Of a DNA stretch of 64,000 nt, positions 44,539-53,601 are shown piece after piece. The position numbers and the translations under genes are program-made. How positions within the stretch are numbered: the stretch's first letter is position 1; the number at the start of each line of letters is the position of its first letter. Below the pieces are notes generated by a model. It was not told where the DNA came from. It saw only the letters and a list, made by a program, of their open reading frames with translations, and did no database searches. The stretch is from Flavobacteriaceae bacterium R38 (lineage in GTDB: Bacteria > Bacteroidota > Bacteroidia > Flavobacteriales > Flavobacteriaceae): positions 248,001-312,000 of the forward strand of contig WXYP01000004.1 in the NCBI GenBank assembly GCA_009901575.1, written 5' to 3'.

Positions 44539-45636
44539 ATGAAAATTGATTTTTGGTTAATTATATTTTCTTTCACTTTTTTACAAGGGGTACTTTTGAG
44601 TGTCTCATTTTTTTTTCAAAAAGAAAATAGAACCTCTTCAACAATATTTGGATTTCTTTTATTGTGTATAGCATTGATTATTGCGGAGTCAATAGTTAAG
44701 CATACTGAATTATATTTAAGATTTCCTCATATAATAGGTATTTCTTTTACTTTAAACTATCTAATAGGTCCTCTATATTTTTTCTATTTTATATCATTAC
44801 AGAAGAAATTTAAATGGCAATTAATTCATCTTATATCTCTTATACCTTGTTTAATTGTTTTTCTTGGAAGGTTTAGGTTTTATTTTAGTGATGGTGAACG
44901 AAAGATTAAGATGTTTGAAATGGCTTTTGTTGAAGGAAAATTTGGAATATCTAGACTAGGAGTTTTATTTGAAGTTATTGTAAATATTAGTTTTATTTTA
45001 TTAGCAATACTAGTAATTAATACAAATGCTGAAAAAACAAAATCACAATCTAAGTCAAATTGGGCAAAGATTTTAAGTTACTGCTTCATTGGGTTCTGGG
45101 TTATATATTTATTTGCTACAATAGGTATGAGCTATAAAAGCATTTACTCTATTACTTTTGGGTATATACAAGATATTGGATTAGCTACTATTGTAATAAT
45201 TATCTCCTATTATCTTATTTATAAATCTGAAGCCTTCTCTCTTCCTTATATTAACAATGACAAGTATAAAAAGTCACGAATGGACCTTAAACAAAGAGCT
45301 GCTTACGGAATAAAAATTATGCAATACCTAATGGATGAAAAACCTTTTTTAAATAATGATTTTAACCAGAAAAAGCTCTCCAATAATATTGGAATTTCCA
45401 GTAATAAACTCTCGCAAGTTTTTAGTGAAGAACTGGGCATAAGTTTTTCTGATTTAATTAATAAAATGCGTGTCGAAGAAATGAAAATTAGAATGGCAAA
45501 TCCTAAATACGACAATATTACAATTATGGGAATTGCATTTGATGTTGGTTTTAATAGCAAAAGTAATATGATTCGTAATTTTAAAAAAGAGACAAATCTT
45601 ACACCTTCAGAGTATCTAAAGTCTCTAAAAAAATAG
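44539..45636 (+). CDS. Membrane-bound AraC-family regulator
   Basis: This 365-residue protein has about seven TM helices in the N-terminal 230 residues and a C-terminal AraC-type DNA-binding domain with two HTHs (about 265-365; GISSNKLSQVFSEELGISFSDLINK and IAFDVGFNSKSNMIRNFKKE). The membrane half may sense a signal and pass it to the DNA-binding half. A similar protein is encoded at 53602-54735. Its target is probably the secreted-protein genes that follow. Confidence 0.88.
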   Translation: MKIDFWLIIFSFTFLQGVLLSVSFFFQKENRTSSTIFGFLLLCIALIIAESIVKHTELYLRFPHIIGISFTLNYLIGPLYFFYFISLQKKFKWQLIHLISLIPCLIVFLGRFRFYFSDGERKIKMFEMAFVEGKFGISRLGVLFEVIVNISFILLAILVINTNAEKTKSQSKSNWAKILSYCFIGFWVIYLFATIGMSYKSIYSITFGYIQDIGLATIVIIISYYLIYKSEAFSLPYINNDKYKKSRMDLKQRAAYGIKIMQYLMDEKPFLNNDFNQKKLSNNIGISSNKLSQVFSEELGISFSDLINKMRVEEMKIRMANPKYDNITIMGIAFDVGFNSKSNMIRNFKKETNLTPSEYLKSLKK

Positions 45637-45668
45637 ATCATTTATGGTATGATCCATTAGGATGAACC

Positions 45669-45697
45669 TTTGGAAAATTAATTGATAAATACTTTTG
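45669..45697 (+). promoter_or_regulatory. Bacteroidota promoter of the 45723 gene
   Basis: TTTG (45669-45672), a 17-bp spacer and TACTTTTG (45690-45697) match the -33/-7 consensus. The leader is about 20 nt. Confidence 0.6.
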
Positions 45698-45722
45698 AGT
45701 TTAAACTCTAAAATATTTAAAT

Positions 45723-46280
45723 ATGTTAAAAAAGAAGCTTTATCCAGTTATATTAATAGTCCTATTTAGTATAAATAGTTCTTCCCAAGATGTTAATAGA
45801 GAAATGACCCCCCTATCTTATCAAATCGGGAATTGGTTAACCAAAGAGATCAAATTGGATAATAAAGGAAGGAGATACCAATTTGGCCATAAACTAGAGT
45901 GGTTTGACACTAAAAAGAAGATTGCAAAATTAACAATTACAGGTGTCTATGAAGATAGTGAAGTAAAGACATTTTGGGAAGGGTTTAAATATTGGAATAT
46001 CCAAGAAAATAAAATTATTTATACAGGAATGAGTCGTGATGGACGCACAGCAAACGGTTATGTTGAAGTTATCGATGAAAATACTATCAATACTATATAT
46101 AGTGGCAATAGTCCATCAGGAAAAAAAGTTTATCTAAACGATATAGCCAAAAAAGAAGATTCAAATCACTTTACATCTTATACTAAGATTAGGTATGAAA
46201 GTACTGAAAAATGGAAGGTCATTAATACTGATCATTGGGTTAGAGTAGATAAACAGGTGTTCAACGATAAATTAAAATAA
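45723..46280 (+). CDS. Secreted lipocalin-like protein of unknown function
   Basis: This 185-residue protein has a signal peptide (1-21, ending SSSQ). The body is rich in beta strands and resembles DUF1579-type or heme-binding lipocalin-like proteins, with LSYQIGNWLTKE at the start and EGFKYWNIQENKIIY in the middle. The family call is tentative. It is the first of three consecutive exported proteins on the plus strand. Confidence 0.65.
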   Translation: MLKKKLYPVILIVLFSINSSSQDVNREMTPLSYQIGNWLTKEIKLDNKGRRYQFGHKLEWFDTKKKIAKLTITGVYEDSEVKTFWEGFKYWNIQENKIIYTGMSRDGRTANGYVEVIDENTINTIYSGNSPSGKKVYLNDIAKKEDSNHFTSYTKIRYESTEKWKVINTDHWVRVDKQVFNDKLK

Positions 46281-46304
46281 ACGTTTTCAATTAAAATATA
46301 ACCA

Positions 46305-47288
46305 ATGGCTAGATTAAAGAGATTAAGGCTTTTATGTTTATTAGTCTTAGGGTTTATTACTTTATTGTGTTATGCTCAAAAAGATAAAATTCCATTTTAC
46401 ACATCAGATGAATTAGATTTTGATATTACGATGTTTGAGCCTAACATAGCAAATTATAAAAATCTTTATTACGATAATGAGATAGCTAAACTCGGAGGGT
46501 ATGTATTTATACATTTAGATATTACTCAGATGTGGACTCAAAAAAACCTTATAGTAAACTGGAGTAGAGAAGGGGTTGGAGCCACTGGCTTCGATATTGT
46601 ATTTGCCGATGAAGATCTTGCAATAAAGAGCAGACAATTGCCAAGTAGTGGATTTCCAGGAGGGGTAATTCTTGAAAATCATTATTATGGAAATCGGGCA
46701 GATGTACTATTTACAAACCCGAATAATCTACTGTCGACAGATACCACTAACTTTTCTTATCCAAAGAAAAATGAAGTATATAAGTTTAATAAAGTTTATT
46801 CACATAAAAAGACCTACAAAAAATCTCACAATGTAATTATCTGGCCATATGTTATGGCTGCAATAGATTGGGATAAACAAAAAGATATTATAATGCCTGG
46901 TTTTAGCCCATTGGGCATACAAGAATATTATTATAGGATGATTAAAGGAGACAATCTAATAATTACCGATTCAAAGGGAAGGAGTTATGAAGGTTTTATT
47001 ATTTCAGGTTTTCGAAATGAAAGTTTAGAGAAGTTAAGAACTGTAAAATTATCAGATCCTATTTCAAGAACAGATTATTATATTTCTAAAAAACCACCTT
47101 ATTTTCTTGGAAAGAAAGTATATAAGCTAGATAAATCAAAGAATAAAATATTTAGCTATGAAGAAATATTAATCGATTTTAATCCTCTTGAACATTCATA
47201 TCAAAGATATCTTAAAGAAATGCTTGAGATAAGTAGAAAAGAGCTTGAAGATTTTGATATGCCTTGGAATAAACAAACAAATAAGTAA
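46305..47288 (+). CDS. Exported protein of unknown function
   Basis: This 327-residue protein has an N-terminal signal (basic MARLKRLR, then a hydrophobic stretch, ending CYAQ). The mature part is rich in aromatic and charged residues with no recognised motif. It lies 24 bp after the previous gene and is likely co-transcribed. I do not recognise a family. Confidence 0.65.
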   Translation: MARLKRLRLLCLLVLGFITLLCYAQKDKIPFYTSDELDFDITMFEPNIANYKNLYYDNEIAKLGGYVFIHLDITQMWTQKNLIVNWSREGVGATGFDIVFADEDLAIKSRQLPSSGFPGGVILENHYYGNRADVLFTNPNNLLSTDTTNFSYPKKNEVYKFNKVYSHKKTYKKSHNVIIWPYVMAAIDWDKQKDIIMPGFSPLGIQEYYYRMIKGDNLIITDSKGRSYEGFIISGFRNESLEKLRTVKLSDPISRTDYYISKKPPYFLGKKVYKLDKSKNKIFSYEEILIDFNPLEHSYQRYLKEMLEISRKELEDFDMPWNKQTNK

Positions 47289-47317
47289 GACTAAATAGTT
47301 AGTACACGTTCGATAAA

Positions 47318-47815
47318 ATGACAAAGTTAAATTTCACAATAAAAATAATGACTTTGATTGCAATTCTAATTTGGAGTTGTAAATCGAAAAAAGAAGATGA
47401 AGACTTAAATACGGACAATCTGGAAATAAAACAGCTACATGCTGATTATGTTAATGGTTGGCTGGAAATGGACGAGGAAAAAGTAATGGGACTTTTAGAA
47501 GAAAATGCCAGAATTCAGCCAAATAGATTGAAACCGATTGAGGGAAAACCGCAAATAAGAGCATTTTGGTTTCCTAAAGACAGTTCGAAAACTATTATAA
47601 ATGAATATAAAACGAATCTAATTAGCATTAATATAATTGACACTTTGGCTATTTTGACTCATAATTCATTATTGGATTGGACATACCAAAATGATACAAC
47701 TGAATTCGGAATGTTACAAAAAGGTATTAACACTACAATTTATAGAAAACAAGAGGACAAGTCTTGGAAAATATGGAGGTCTATGTGGACTGATATTTAT
47801 GCTAAAAGAAAATGA
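47318..47815 (+). CDS. SnoaL/DUF4440-like NTF2-fold lipoprotein
   Basis: This 165-residue protein has a lipoprotein signal (IAILIWSC, Cys at 21) and a likely NTF2-like fold of the DUF4440/SnoaL type (IKQLHADYVNGWLEMDEEKV, then TTIYRKQEDKSWKIWRSMW). Such domains often bind small molecules or act in steroid- or polyketide-like chemistry, but the catalytic role is not visible here. It is the third gene of the exported trio. Confidence 0.7.
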   Translation: MTKLNFTIKIMTLIAILIWSCKSKKEDEDLNTDNLEIKQLHADYVNGWLEMDEEKVMGLLEENARIQPNRLKPIEGKPQIRAFWFPKDSSKTIINEYKTNLISINIIDTLAILTHNSLLDWTYQNDTTEFGMLQKGINTTIYRKQEDKSWKIWRSMWTDIYAKRK

Positions 47816-48009
47816 AAAAACTTGGGCGAGAACTTGCCTGTCGACAGACAGGGTTTATTCCCAGCGTAGTCTGGTATTATCAGAATTCAAAAACTTTTGT
47901 TTCTGTTTAATCGAATAATAGACCTTTCCAGCCTGATACTCCGATACTGTTTGCTTTTGGAAACCCCTTACCGGGTTGCCATTGATTGGTCAGGCTCTTT
48001 TATTAGAAC
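47816..48009. repeat. Interspersed repeat, copy B, and spacer
   Basis: AAAAACTTGGGCGAGAACTT followed by GCCTGTCGACAGACAGGG at 47816-47852 matches copy A at 43825 closely. The rest of the spacer holds no clear gene. Confidence 0.75.
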
Positions 48010-48558
48010 TTACCTTATATGTTCAACAGAAAACCTCACACGCACATCAATGCCACTAAATTCTCTGAGCCTAAAATCGAACAGAGCTGGATTGTTTTCA
48101 TCAGATATGGTTGTAAAAACTCGCGCAAATTGGCTTCTTAGTTCATTACCTAAATAGTCGTCAATATTACCATCGGGATCGCGATCGTACATTTGTGCAT
48201 AAAATGCAAATTCAGCATTATTTTGCAATTCTTCCTCTGTGAGTGTGAGTGTAACCTCAGAGCCTTCAGAGTTAATCAAGTATGCTTCTGTACCAATAGA
48301 TTCAAAAAAATCGCGGTTTCTATCCCATAAAATGAGCTCTTCGCTTTCACCATCAACAGTAACAGTTGAACTGATTCGTCCGTAAAGTTCTAAAGCGTCT
48401 CCTTCTGTGTCTGGAAATTGACGTGCCGTGATTGAAACGGCCTTAATTTTAAAAGATGCTGTACTTGGCTCTGGTTCGGGGGAGCTATCATCACTACTAC
48501 ATGAAACGTTTAATACCAATAGTAATAATACGGTTGCTGCAAACTTTAATGTTTTCAT
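48010..48558 (-). CDS. Lipoprotein of unknown function
   Basis: This 182-residue lipoprotein has the signal MKTLKFAATVLLLLVLNVSC (Cys at 20), a Ser/Asp/Pro-rich linker after it, and an acidic beta-rich body. DRDPDGNIDDYLG resembles a calcium-binding loop. It may be surface exposed. I do not recognise a family. Confidence 0.7.
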   Translation of the reverse strand: MKTLKFAATVLLLLVLNVSCSSDDSSPEPEPSTASFKIKAVSITARQFPDTEGDALELYGRISSTVTVDGESEELILWDRNRDFFESIGTEAYLINSEGSEVTLTLTEEELQNNAEFAFYAQMYDRDPDGNIDDYLGNELRSQFARVFTTISDENNPALFDFRLREFSGIDVRVRFSVEHIR

Positions 48559-48857
48559 ACTATTTTGTTTTTTTTGGATTCAACACCACAAACCTAGAAT
48601 GAAACATAGCCTACACCTAATTTTTACACTAGACAAAGTATAGACAAATTAAATTTTGATATTATAGACATTAATAAAAATCATCTCAACTTTTTTATTT
48701 TAATATATTGATAATCAGAAAATTAATTTTAAATTTTTATATGCATTCAATGAGGGGATATAGACATTTAGTGGCGACTCTGTGAAATGTGCTTTACATG
48801 AGAACATTAAAGCAGAGCAACAAATAACTATCTTCGTTAAAACATAAATGACTAATC

Positions 48858-50756
48858 ATGAGAACTTTACTAATTCTTTTTTTTATTTATTTTTTGTGTA
48901 GTTTCCAATTTATCTATTCTCAAAATCAAACTAAAATAGATAGTTTAAAACGAGCATTAAGCTCACACCAAACTGAAGATAGTACCAGAGTTGAGATTCT
49001 CACACTTCTTCATGAAAAACTTATGTTTTCTGAACCCGAAGCAGCAAAGAAATATGCCGAAGAAGAGTTGAGAATTTCTCAAAAAATTGACTATCAAGAA
49101 GGCATTGGAAGAGGTTTTTTACATTTAGCGAATTACTTTGAAAATAGAAACAATACAGATTCAACTTTATTCTATTATAATAAAGCAAAAGGCGTTTTTG
49201 AGCAAGAGCAAAATTACCGTGGGATTGTATTTGTAAATTATTCAATTGCAGATTTCGAACGAGCCGGTGGAAATTACGCAAATGCTATAGCTATTTTAGA
49301 GGAAAATCTTCAATTAATAGACGCCTACGAAAAAAACCCTGAGGGAAGAATAAAGTTTAGTGGTGCGCAACATAATGGCTTGGCATTAATCTATTTGAAT
49401 AAAGGAAGTACAAAATTAGCATTAATGGAAGCGCTTAAAGCATTAAAACTATTTGAAGAGATTAATGACATTCTAAGAAAAGCCGATATGCTCAAATTAT
49501 TAGGTGACATTGAATATCAGCTAGAAAATTACATAGAATCAGTTAAGTATTATGATGATGCTATACGTGTTTATAAAGCTGAAAATGATGTATTTTATCA
49601 GGCACATGCATTAAACTCAGCTGGAAAGGCCTTAAAAGAATTACAAAACATACCTAAAGCCAAAGCTTATCAGACTGAAGCGATACAACTTTCTAAGAGT
49701 GTTAGCTCACAAGGGTCGTTAGCATTTGCACTCTGTGATTTGGGCGAGCTATCGATTATGGAGGAACGCTTTGACAATGCTAGAAATTATTTTTTAGAAT
49801 CATTACAGATTTCAAAGCAGGAGGACATTAAAACAAGTATTATTAGCGCTTTTCAAGGATTGGCAAAAGTAGACAGGTTATCTGGTGATAACAGGGCTGC
49901 ATTAAACAATATTAATAAAGGAATATCGATTGCAGAAGATATTGGTGCCAAATCAAATCTGTCAAGTTTGTATGGTGAACGTTCTAAAATCTACGAAAAC
50001 TTAAATATGCTTCGCCAAGCAATGGTTAATTTAAGAAACTCCCAAAAGATTAATGATAGTTTATTTTCCGCAAAAAAGGTTCAACAAATAGAAGAGTTAA
50101 GCACTATATATGAAACCGAAAAAAAAGAAGCTGCTCTGGTTTTACAAGAAGAAGAAATTAAAACATTAAATGCGAATGCAGAAAATGACAAACTAACCAA
50201 AACACTCTACGGAGGAGGAGCTGTCACCGGTATTGCCCTTTCGGGGTTACTATTTTTTGGCTTTCGTCAACGTATGAAGAAGAACAAAATAGCACGTGAA
50301 AAGCAAGAAGAAATCTATAAACAAGAAATAGCGTTTAAACAAAAAGAATTGGCAAGTCAGACACTGCATTTAGTCCAAAAAAACACCTTTTTACAAGATC
50401 TCAAAGAGAACCTTGAAAAACTAAAAAATTCCCCTGAAAAATTTAAAGTGGAGTTTCGAAGAATTGTAATGCTCCTTAAAAAAGAAAGTACCACCGATAA
50501 AGATTGGGAAGTATTTAAATCATACTTCTCAGAAGTTCATGATAATTTTGACAATAAGTTAAAAGCCATCAATTCATCTATTTCAGAAAAGGACTTGCGC
50601 CTTGCTTCTTTTATTAAAATGAATTTGTCTACTAAAGAAATTGCAGCGATACTAAATGTATTGCCACAAAGTGTATTGACTTCGAAATATCGCTTAAAAA
50701 AGAAATTAGGAATAGATAAAGAAACCGATGTCTATAATTTTCTAATGAAGATTTAG
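48858..50756 (+). CDS. TPR sensor protein with C-terminal LuxR-like HTH
   Basis: This 632-residue protein has a signal peptide (1-21), about ten tetratricopeptide repeats (about 60-400), a coiled coil, one TM helix (about 450-470), a second coiled coil, and a C-terminal helix-turn-helix of the LuxR-like type (LSTKEIAAILNVLPQSVLTSKYRLKKKLG). The layout suggests a periplasmic sensor joined to a cytoplasmic DNA-binding domain. The RiPP precursor 3 gene lies 287 bp downstream on the same strand. Confidence 0.88.
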   Translation: MRTLLILFFIYFLCSFQFIYSQNQTKIDSLKRALSSHQTEDSTRVEILTLLHEKLMFSEPEAAKKYAEEELRISQKIDYQEGIGRGFLHLANYFENRNNTDSTLFYYNKAKGVFEQEQNYRGIVFVNYSIADFERAGGNYANAIAILEENLQLIDAYEKNPEGRIKFSGAQHNGLALIYLNKGSTKLALMEALKALKLFEEINDILRKADMLKLLGDIEYQLENYIESVKYYDDAIRVYKAENDVFYQAHALNSAGKALKELQNIPKAKAYQTEAIQLSKSVSSQGSLAFALCDLGELSIMEERFDNARNYFLESLQISKQEDIKTSIISAFQGLAKVDRLSGDNRAALNNINKGISIAEDIGAKSNLSSLYGERSKIYENLNMLRQAMVNLRNSQKINDSLFSAKKVQQIEELSTIYETEKKEAALVLQEEEIKTLNANAENDKLTKTLYGGGAVTGIALSGLLFFGFRQRMKKNKIAREKQEEIYKQEIAFKQKELASQTLHLVQKNTFLQDLKENLEKLKNSPEKFKVEFRRIVMLLKKESTTDKDWEVFKSYFSEVHDNFDNKLKAINSSISEKDLRLASFIKMNLSTKEIAAILNVLPQSVLTSKYRLKKKLGIDKETDVYNFLMKI

Positions 50757-51043
50757 CTTGTCCATTCTTTGAGATGTTAAAATGGTTTGAATTTTTTATG
50801 GAATTGCTATCGTCTTACAAAGGGAAAACTGTCTAAAATAATTAGATTTTTTATGAAAAATTTAACAAAAAAGAACTAACTAATTTCTACGAAAACTATG
50901 CTTAAGCTGCATAAAAACTATTTAAAATAATAAATTTAAACATGCATTTTACTGATTTTTAACAAGTTAAAATAATGTGAAATCAAGTTTTTCGCTTAAC
51001 TGTTTTTTAATTTTAAGTACTACTAATCGTAAAAACTATAATC

Positions 51044-51199
51044 ATGAAAAAGAGTAAAAAAATTAGTTTGAACTTAAACAAAAAGACAATTTCAAATCTG
51101 AAAATGGGAGCAATTGCTGGTGGGTCTGGAAATAATCCTACTTGCGACCTTTCATTACAAGATAGATGTAAACCTGGTGATTTGACGTATACTTGTTAA
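51044..51199 (+). CDS. RiPP precursor peptide 3
   Basis: This 51-residue peptide starts at ATG 51044. The leader MKKSKKISLNLNKKTISNLK resembles those of precursors 1 and 2 and ends in a double glycine (26-27). The short core SGNNPTCDLSLQDRCKPGDL, ending TYTC, has Cys at 34, 42 and 51 and Ser/Thr partners. No modification enzyme is nearby. A strong terminator follows. Confidence 0.75.
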   Translation: MKKSKKISLNLNKKTISNLKMGAIAGGSGNNPTCDLSLQDRCKPGDLTYTC

Positions 51200-51216
51200 G
51201 CGTTAAGATAGTATTG

Positions 51217-51243
51217 AAAAGCCACTTTTAAGTGGCTTTTTTT
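51217..51243 (+). terminator. Terminator after RiPP precursor 3
   Basis: AAAAGCCACT (51217-51226), loop TTTA, AGTGGCTTTT (51231-51240), then TTT. Confidence 0.9.
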
Positions 51244-51311
51244 ATACTCCTTGACTTTCTCTTTTATTAGAATTTATTACCCGTCCGGATTCTTGAAAAT
51301 CAGTTATAATT

Positions 51312-52565
51312 TTAATTAAAAGAAACTTCTGGTTTATAGGTTTTTAGAAATTCATGTATAAAATCGTCATTTGCAGTTTCTTCCCTCGAAAATTCAATAT
51401 CCGGGATACAAGGATTCCCTTCTAATTTTGTTCCACTTAATCGCATGGCTTCTCCCGTAGGATAAAGTAATGACATTCCTTTATTAAGACTAATCCGATC
51501 TCCGAATAAAACCATTCCTAACGATTTTCTTCCTATAACCAATCCTCTTTTTGCGTCTTGTACACAAATCGGAAATATATCTGCACCGCTTCCGCTACGT
51601 TCATCTATAATGACCATAATTTCTCCTTTATAAATTTCAGGATTCCAATTCAGCCAGCTTCGTTTAGGAGTAAACCTCCTGCCTCTAAAATTGACTAATT
51701 CTCTTATCGAGTTTGGAGAATGCTTGTATTTTTTTAAAAACTTATCATGATCTTCCCTATGGATAAAATACTGACATGTTTTACTGCTGGGTATAATCAT
51801 ACTCAAAAGATGCCTTACATTGCTTGAAGCTCCACCGCCATTACTTCTTAAGTCCAAAACTATTTTTTTAGTATTTATGGCTTTGGAGAACAATTCTTCT
51901 ATGTGGTTTTTATTGTAAACCCCTTTTCTAAAAGAGTTTATAGTAATCAAAGCAATATCTTTATTAATAAATGATAATGTGTCTTTTGAAAACAATCTAT
52001 GCTTAAAATAATTGATACTCCTGGTAATAATACTATCTCTTCTTTTAATCTCTAGTGTACTCTTTTCTGATACTTTTCCTTTAAGCTGAGCAGATGAGGT
52101 AATTAAACGATTGTCTTTACGGAGTAGAAGATCTCCTCGTTTAATACCTCCTTTATCCGCTACCCCATTTTTTACTACTCTGGTGATAAAAAAACCTTCT
52201 TTCGTTTTAATGAAATTAGCACCAATATTAATTTCTGCTCCTTTTTTCCTGGTAGACATTTGGTCCGGAGTATTAATCCAGAGGTGTGATAAGTTATAAC
52301 CATTTAAAACTTTTCTGGTAACAGTTACAAAAGACCCTATGGTCGTAGTCGTATCAATGATATGCCTGTTACTGGCAAAACGCTCTTCTATATCCTGGAA
52401 TGTTTGATTAAATGCATATCCGGATTTTTTAAGCTTGGTGGCTACTTTTTTTAAAGCTATTTCTTTCTCCTGTGTCGTGATTATATCACTGTCTTTAAAT
52501 TCAGACTGACAGGAAATAAATGTGATTGAAACCAGAGTAATAATCGCAGTAATATATTTTTTCAT
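51312..52565 (-). CDS. S41-family peptidase lipoprotein with PDZ domain
   Basis: This 417-residue protein has a lipoprotein signal (ITLVSITFISC, Cys at 19), an N-terminal helical part, a PDZ domain (about 110-180, FFITRVVKNGVADKGGIKRGD) and an S41 domain with DLRSNGGGAS and the nucleophile Ser in IDERSGSGADIF. It is a C-terminal-processing-type protease of the envelope. A DUF2911 gene and an AraC-type gene lie upstream on the same strand. Confidence 0.92.
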   Translation of the reverse strand: MKKYITAIITLVSITFISCQSEFKDSDIITTQEKEIALKKVATKLKKSGYAFNQTFQDIEERFASNRHIIDTTTTIGSFVTVTRKVLNGYNLSHLWINTPDQMSTRKKGAEINIGANFIKTKEGFFITRVVKNGVADKGGIKRGDLLLRKDNRLITSSAQLKGKVSEKSTLEIKRRDSIITRSINYFKHRLFSKDTLSFINKDIALITINSFRKGVYNKNHIEELFSKAINTKKIVLDLRSNGGGASSNVRHLLSMIIPSSKTCQYFIHREDHDKFLKKYKHSPNSIRELVNFRGRRFTPKRSWLNWNPEIYKGEIMVIIDERSGSGADIFPICVQDAKRGLVIGRKSLGMVLFGDRISLNKGMSLLYPTGEAMRLSGTKLEGNPCIPDIEFSREETANDDFIHEFLKTYKPEVSFN

Positions 52566-52574
52566 TCTCTTTTT

Positions 52575-53135
52575 TTAGTTGATTTGAATCGGAATCATAA
52601 CTTTTGTTTGATCCCAGGATAAAACCAGGGATAATTCTGAAGTATTTTGGAAAGTAATAGTAAACATCTCGGTTATTGCATTTGTTGAAATCGGATTCAC
52701 ATCAGTAACTAATACATCAAATTCTCTTTCTAAAGAAGTTTTGCTGGGATCTCTCATATTGATTCCCCAGAAATATGACTTACCATTAAAAATAATTTCC
52801 CAACTATCTTTTCCGGGAATGGTATATAAAGAATATTTTCCTGCCGGAAGTTTTTTTCCATTAATTAAGAGATCCTTGTTTGTTTTAAAAGTAGTAGCCT
52901 CATTTGCGCCTGTACGCCATATTTTCCCGTAAGGAACAAGTTTTCCAAAGATATCTCTGCCTCTTTTTGATGGCCGATTGTAAAAAACAGTGAGATTGAC
53001 ATCTGCTTGATTGTAGGTTATAGTTTGTTCCGGACTTGCTTTTTTGGTTTGTGAAATTATATACCTGTAAGTACCAAATAAACCAATACTTAAAATGATA
53101 ACTACGATTAAAAACCATTTGATAAATTTTTTCAT
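52575..53135 (-). CDS. DUF2911-family exported protein
   Basis: This 186-residue protein has an N-terminal TM/signal (about 6-25) and a DUF2911 domain with the characteristic YNRPSKRGRDIFGKLVPYGK followed by WRTGANEATTF, and later LPAGKYSLYTIPG. Function is unknown. It lies 9 bp from the S41 peptidase gene and is probably its operon partner. Confidence 0.9.
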   Translation of the reverse strand: MKKFIKWFLIVVIILSIGLFGTYRYIISQTKKASPEQTITYNQADVNLTVFYNRPSKRGRDIFGKLVPYGKIWRTGANEATTFKTNKDLLINGKKLPAGKYSLYTIPGKDSWEIIFNGKSYFWGINMRDPSKTSLEREFDVLVTDVNPISTNAITEMFTITFQNTSELSLVLSWDQTKVMIPIQIN

Positions 53136-53601
53136 TGTTTTTTGTTTGATTTTGAGGTCAAAGGAAGCGATTAACCCTATAACAAACGCCTCATTAGATA
53201 CAATGAGACCTATTTTGATATTATTTATATAGGATTATTGGTTATAAGTATGAGAGATTGATGGCCTACCGACGAAAAACTTGAAAATCAAGGCAGCAGT
53301 GCTGAGTTTAAGATGAAAAGCTGTCTGAGCAAAGCGAATTCTTTTCATCTGTGGCTGGGAGTACCGTAGTATTTTTTAGGTTTTTATCGTCAGCCTTGAC
53401 TTTTTCGATTCGTTTTTGGGTCAAGCCAAAAATGAATGAAAGATAAATATTCAATAATTGATTTATGATATGCACAAATTAATATTTAGAATCGAATTTT
53501 AAACTCTCAAAGCAGTTCTCGATACAATTTCCCCGGCTTCACAAGTTTAGCTTTATGGAAAATCTTCTATTATACCGAATAAATCAAAAAATACAGCAAG
53601 C
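53136..53601. other. Intergenic region with a fold-back element (466 bp)
   Basis: The segment 53264-53440 is unusually structured: AGATGAAAAG (53311-53320) pairs exactly with CTTTTCATCT (53341-53350), and TCAAGGC (53288-53294) with GCCTTGA (53393-53399), one nested in the other. It resembles interspersed repeats seen in flavobacterial intergenic regions. No coding sequence is supported. Confidence 0.6.

Noticed and set aside
53391-53440. Short minus-strand frames in the fold-back element
   Set aside because: They lack a good start and look like translated repeat sequence rather than genes.
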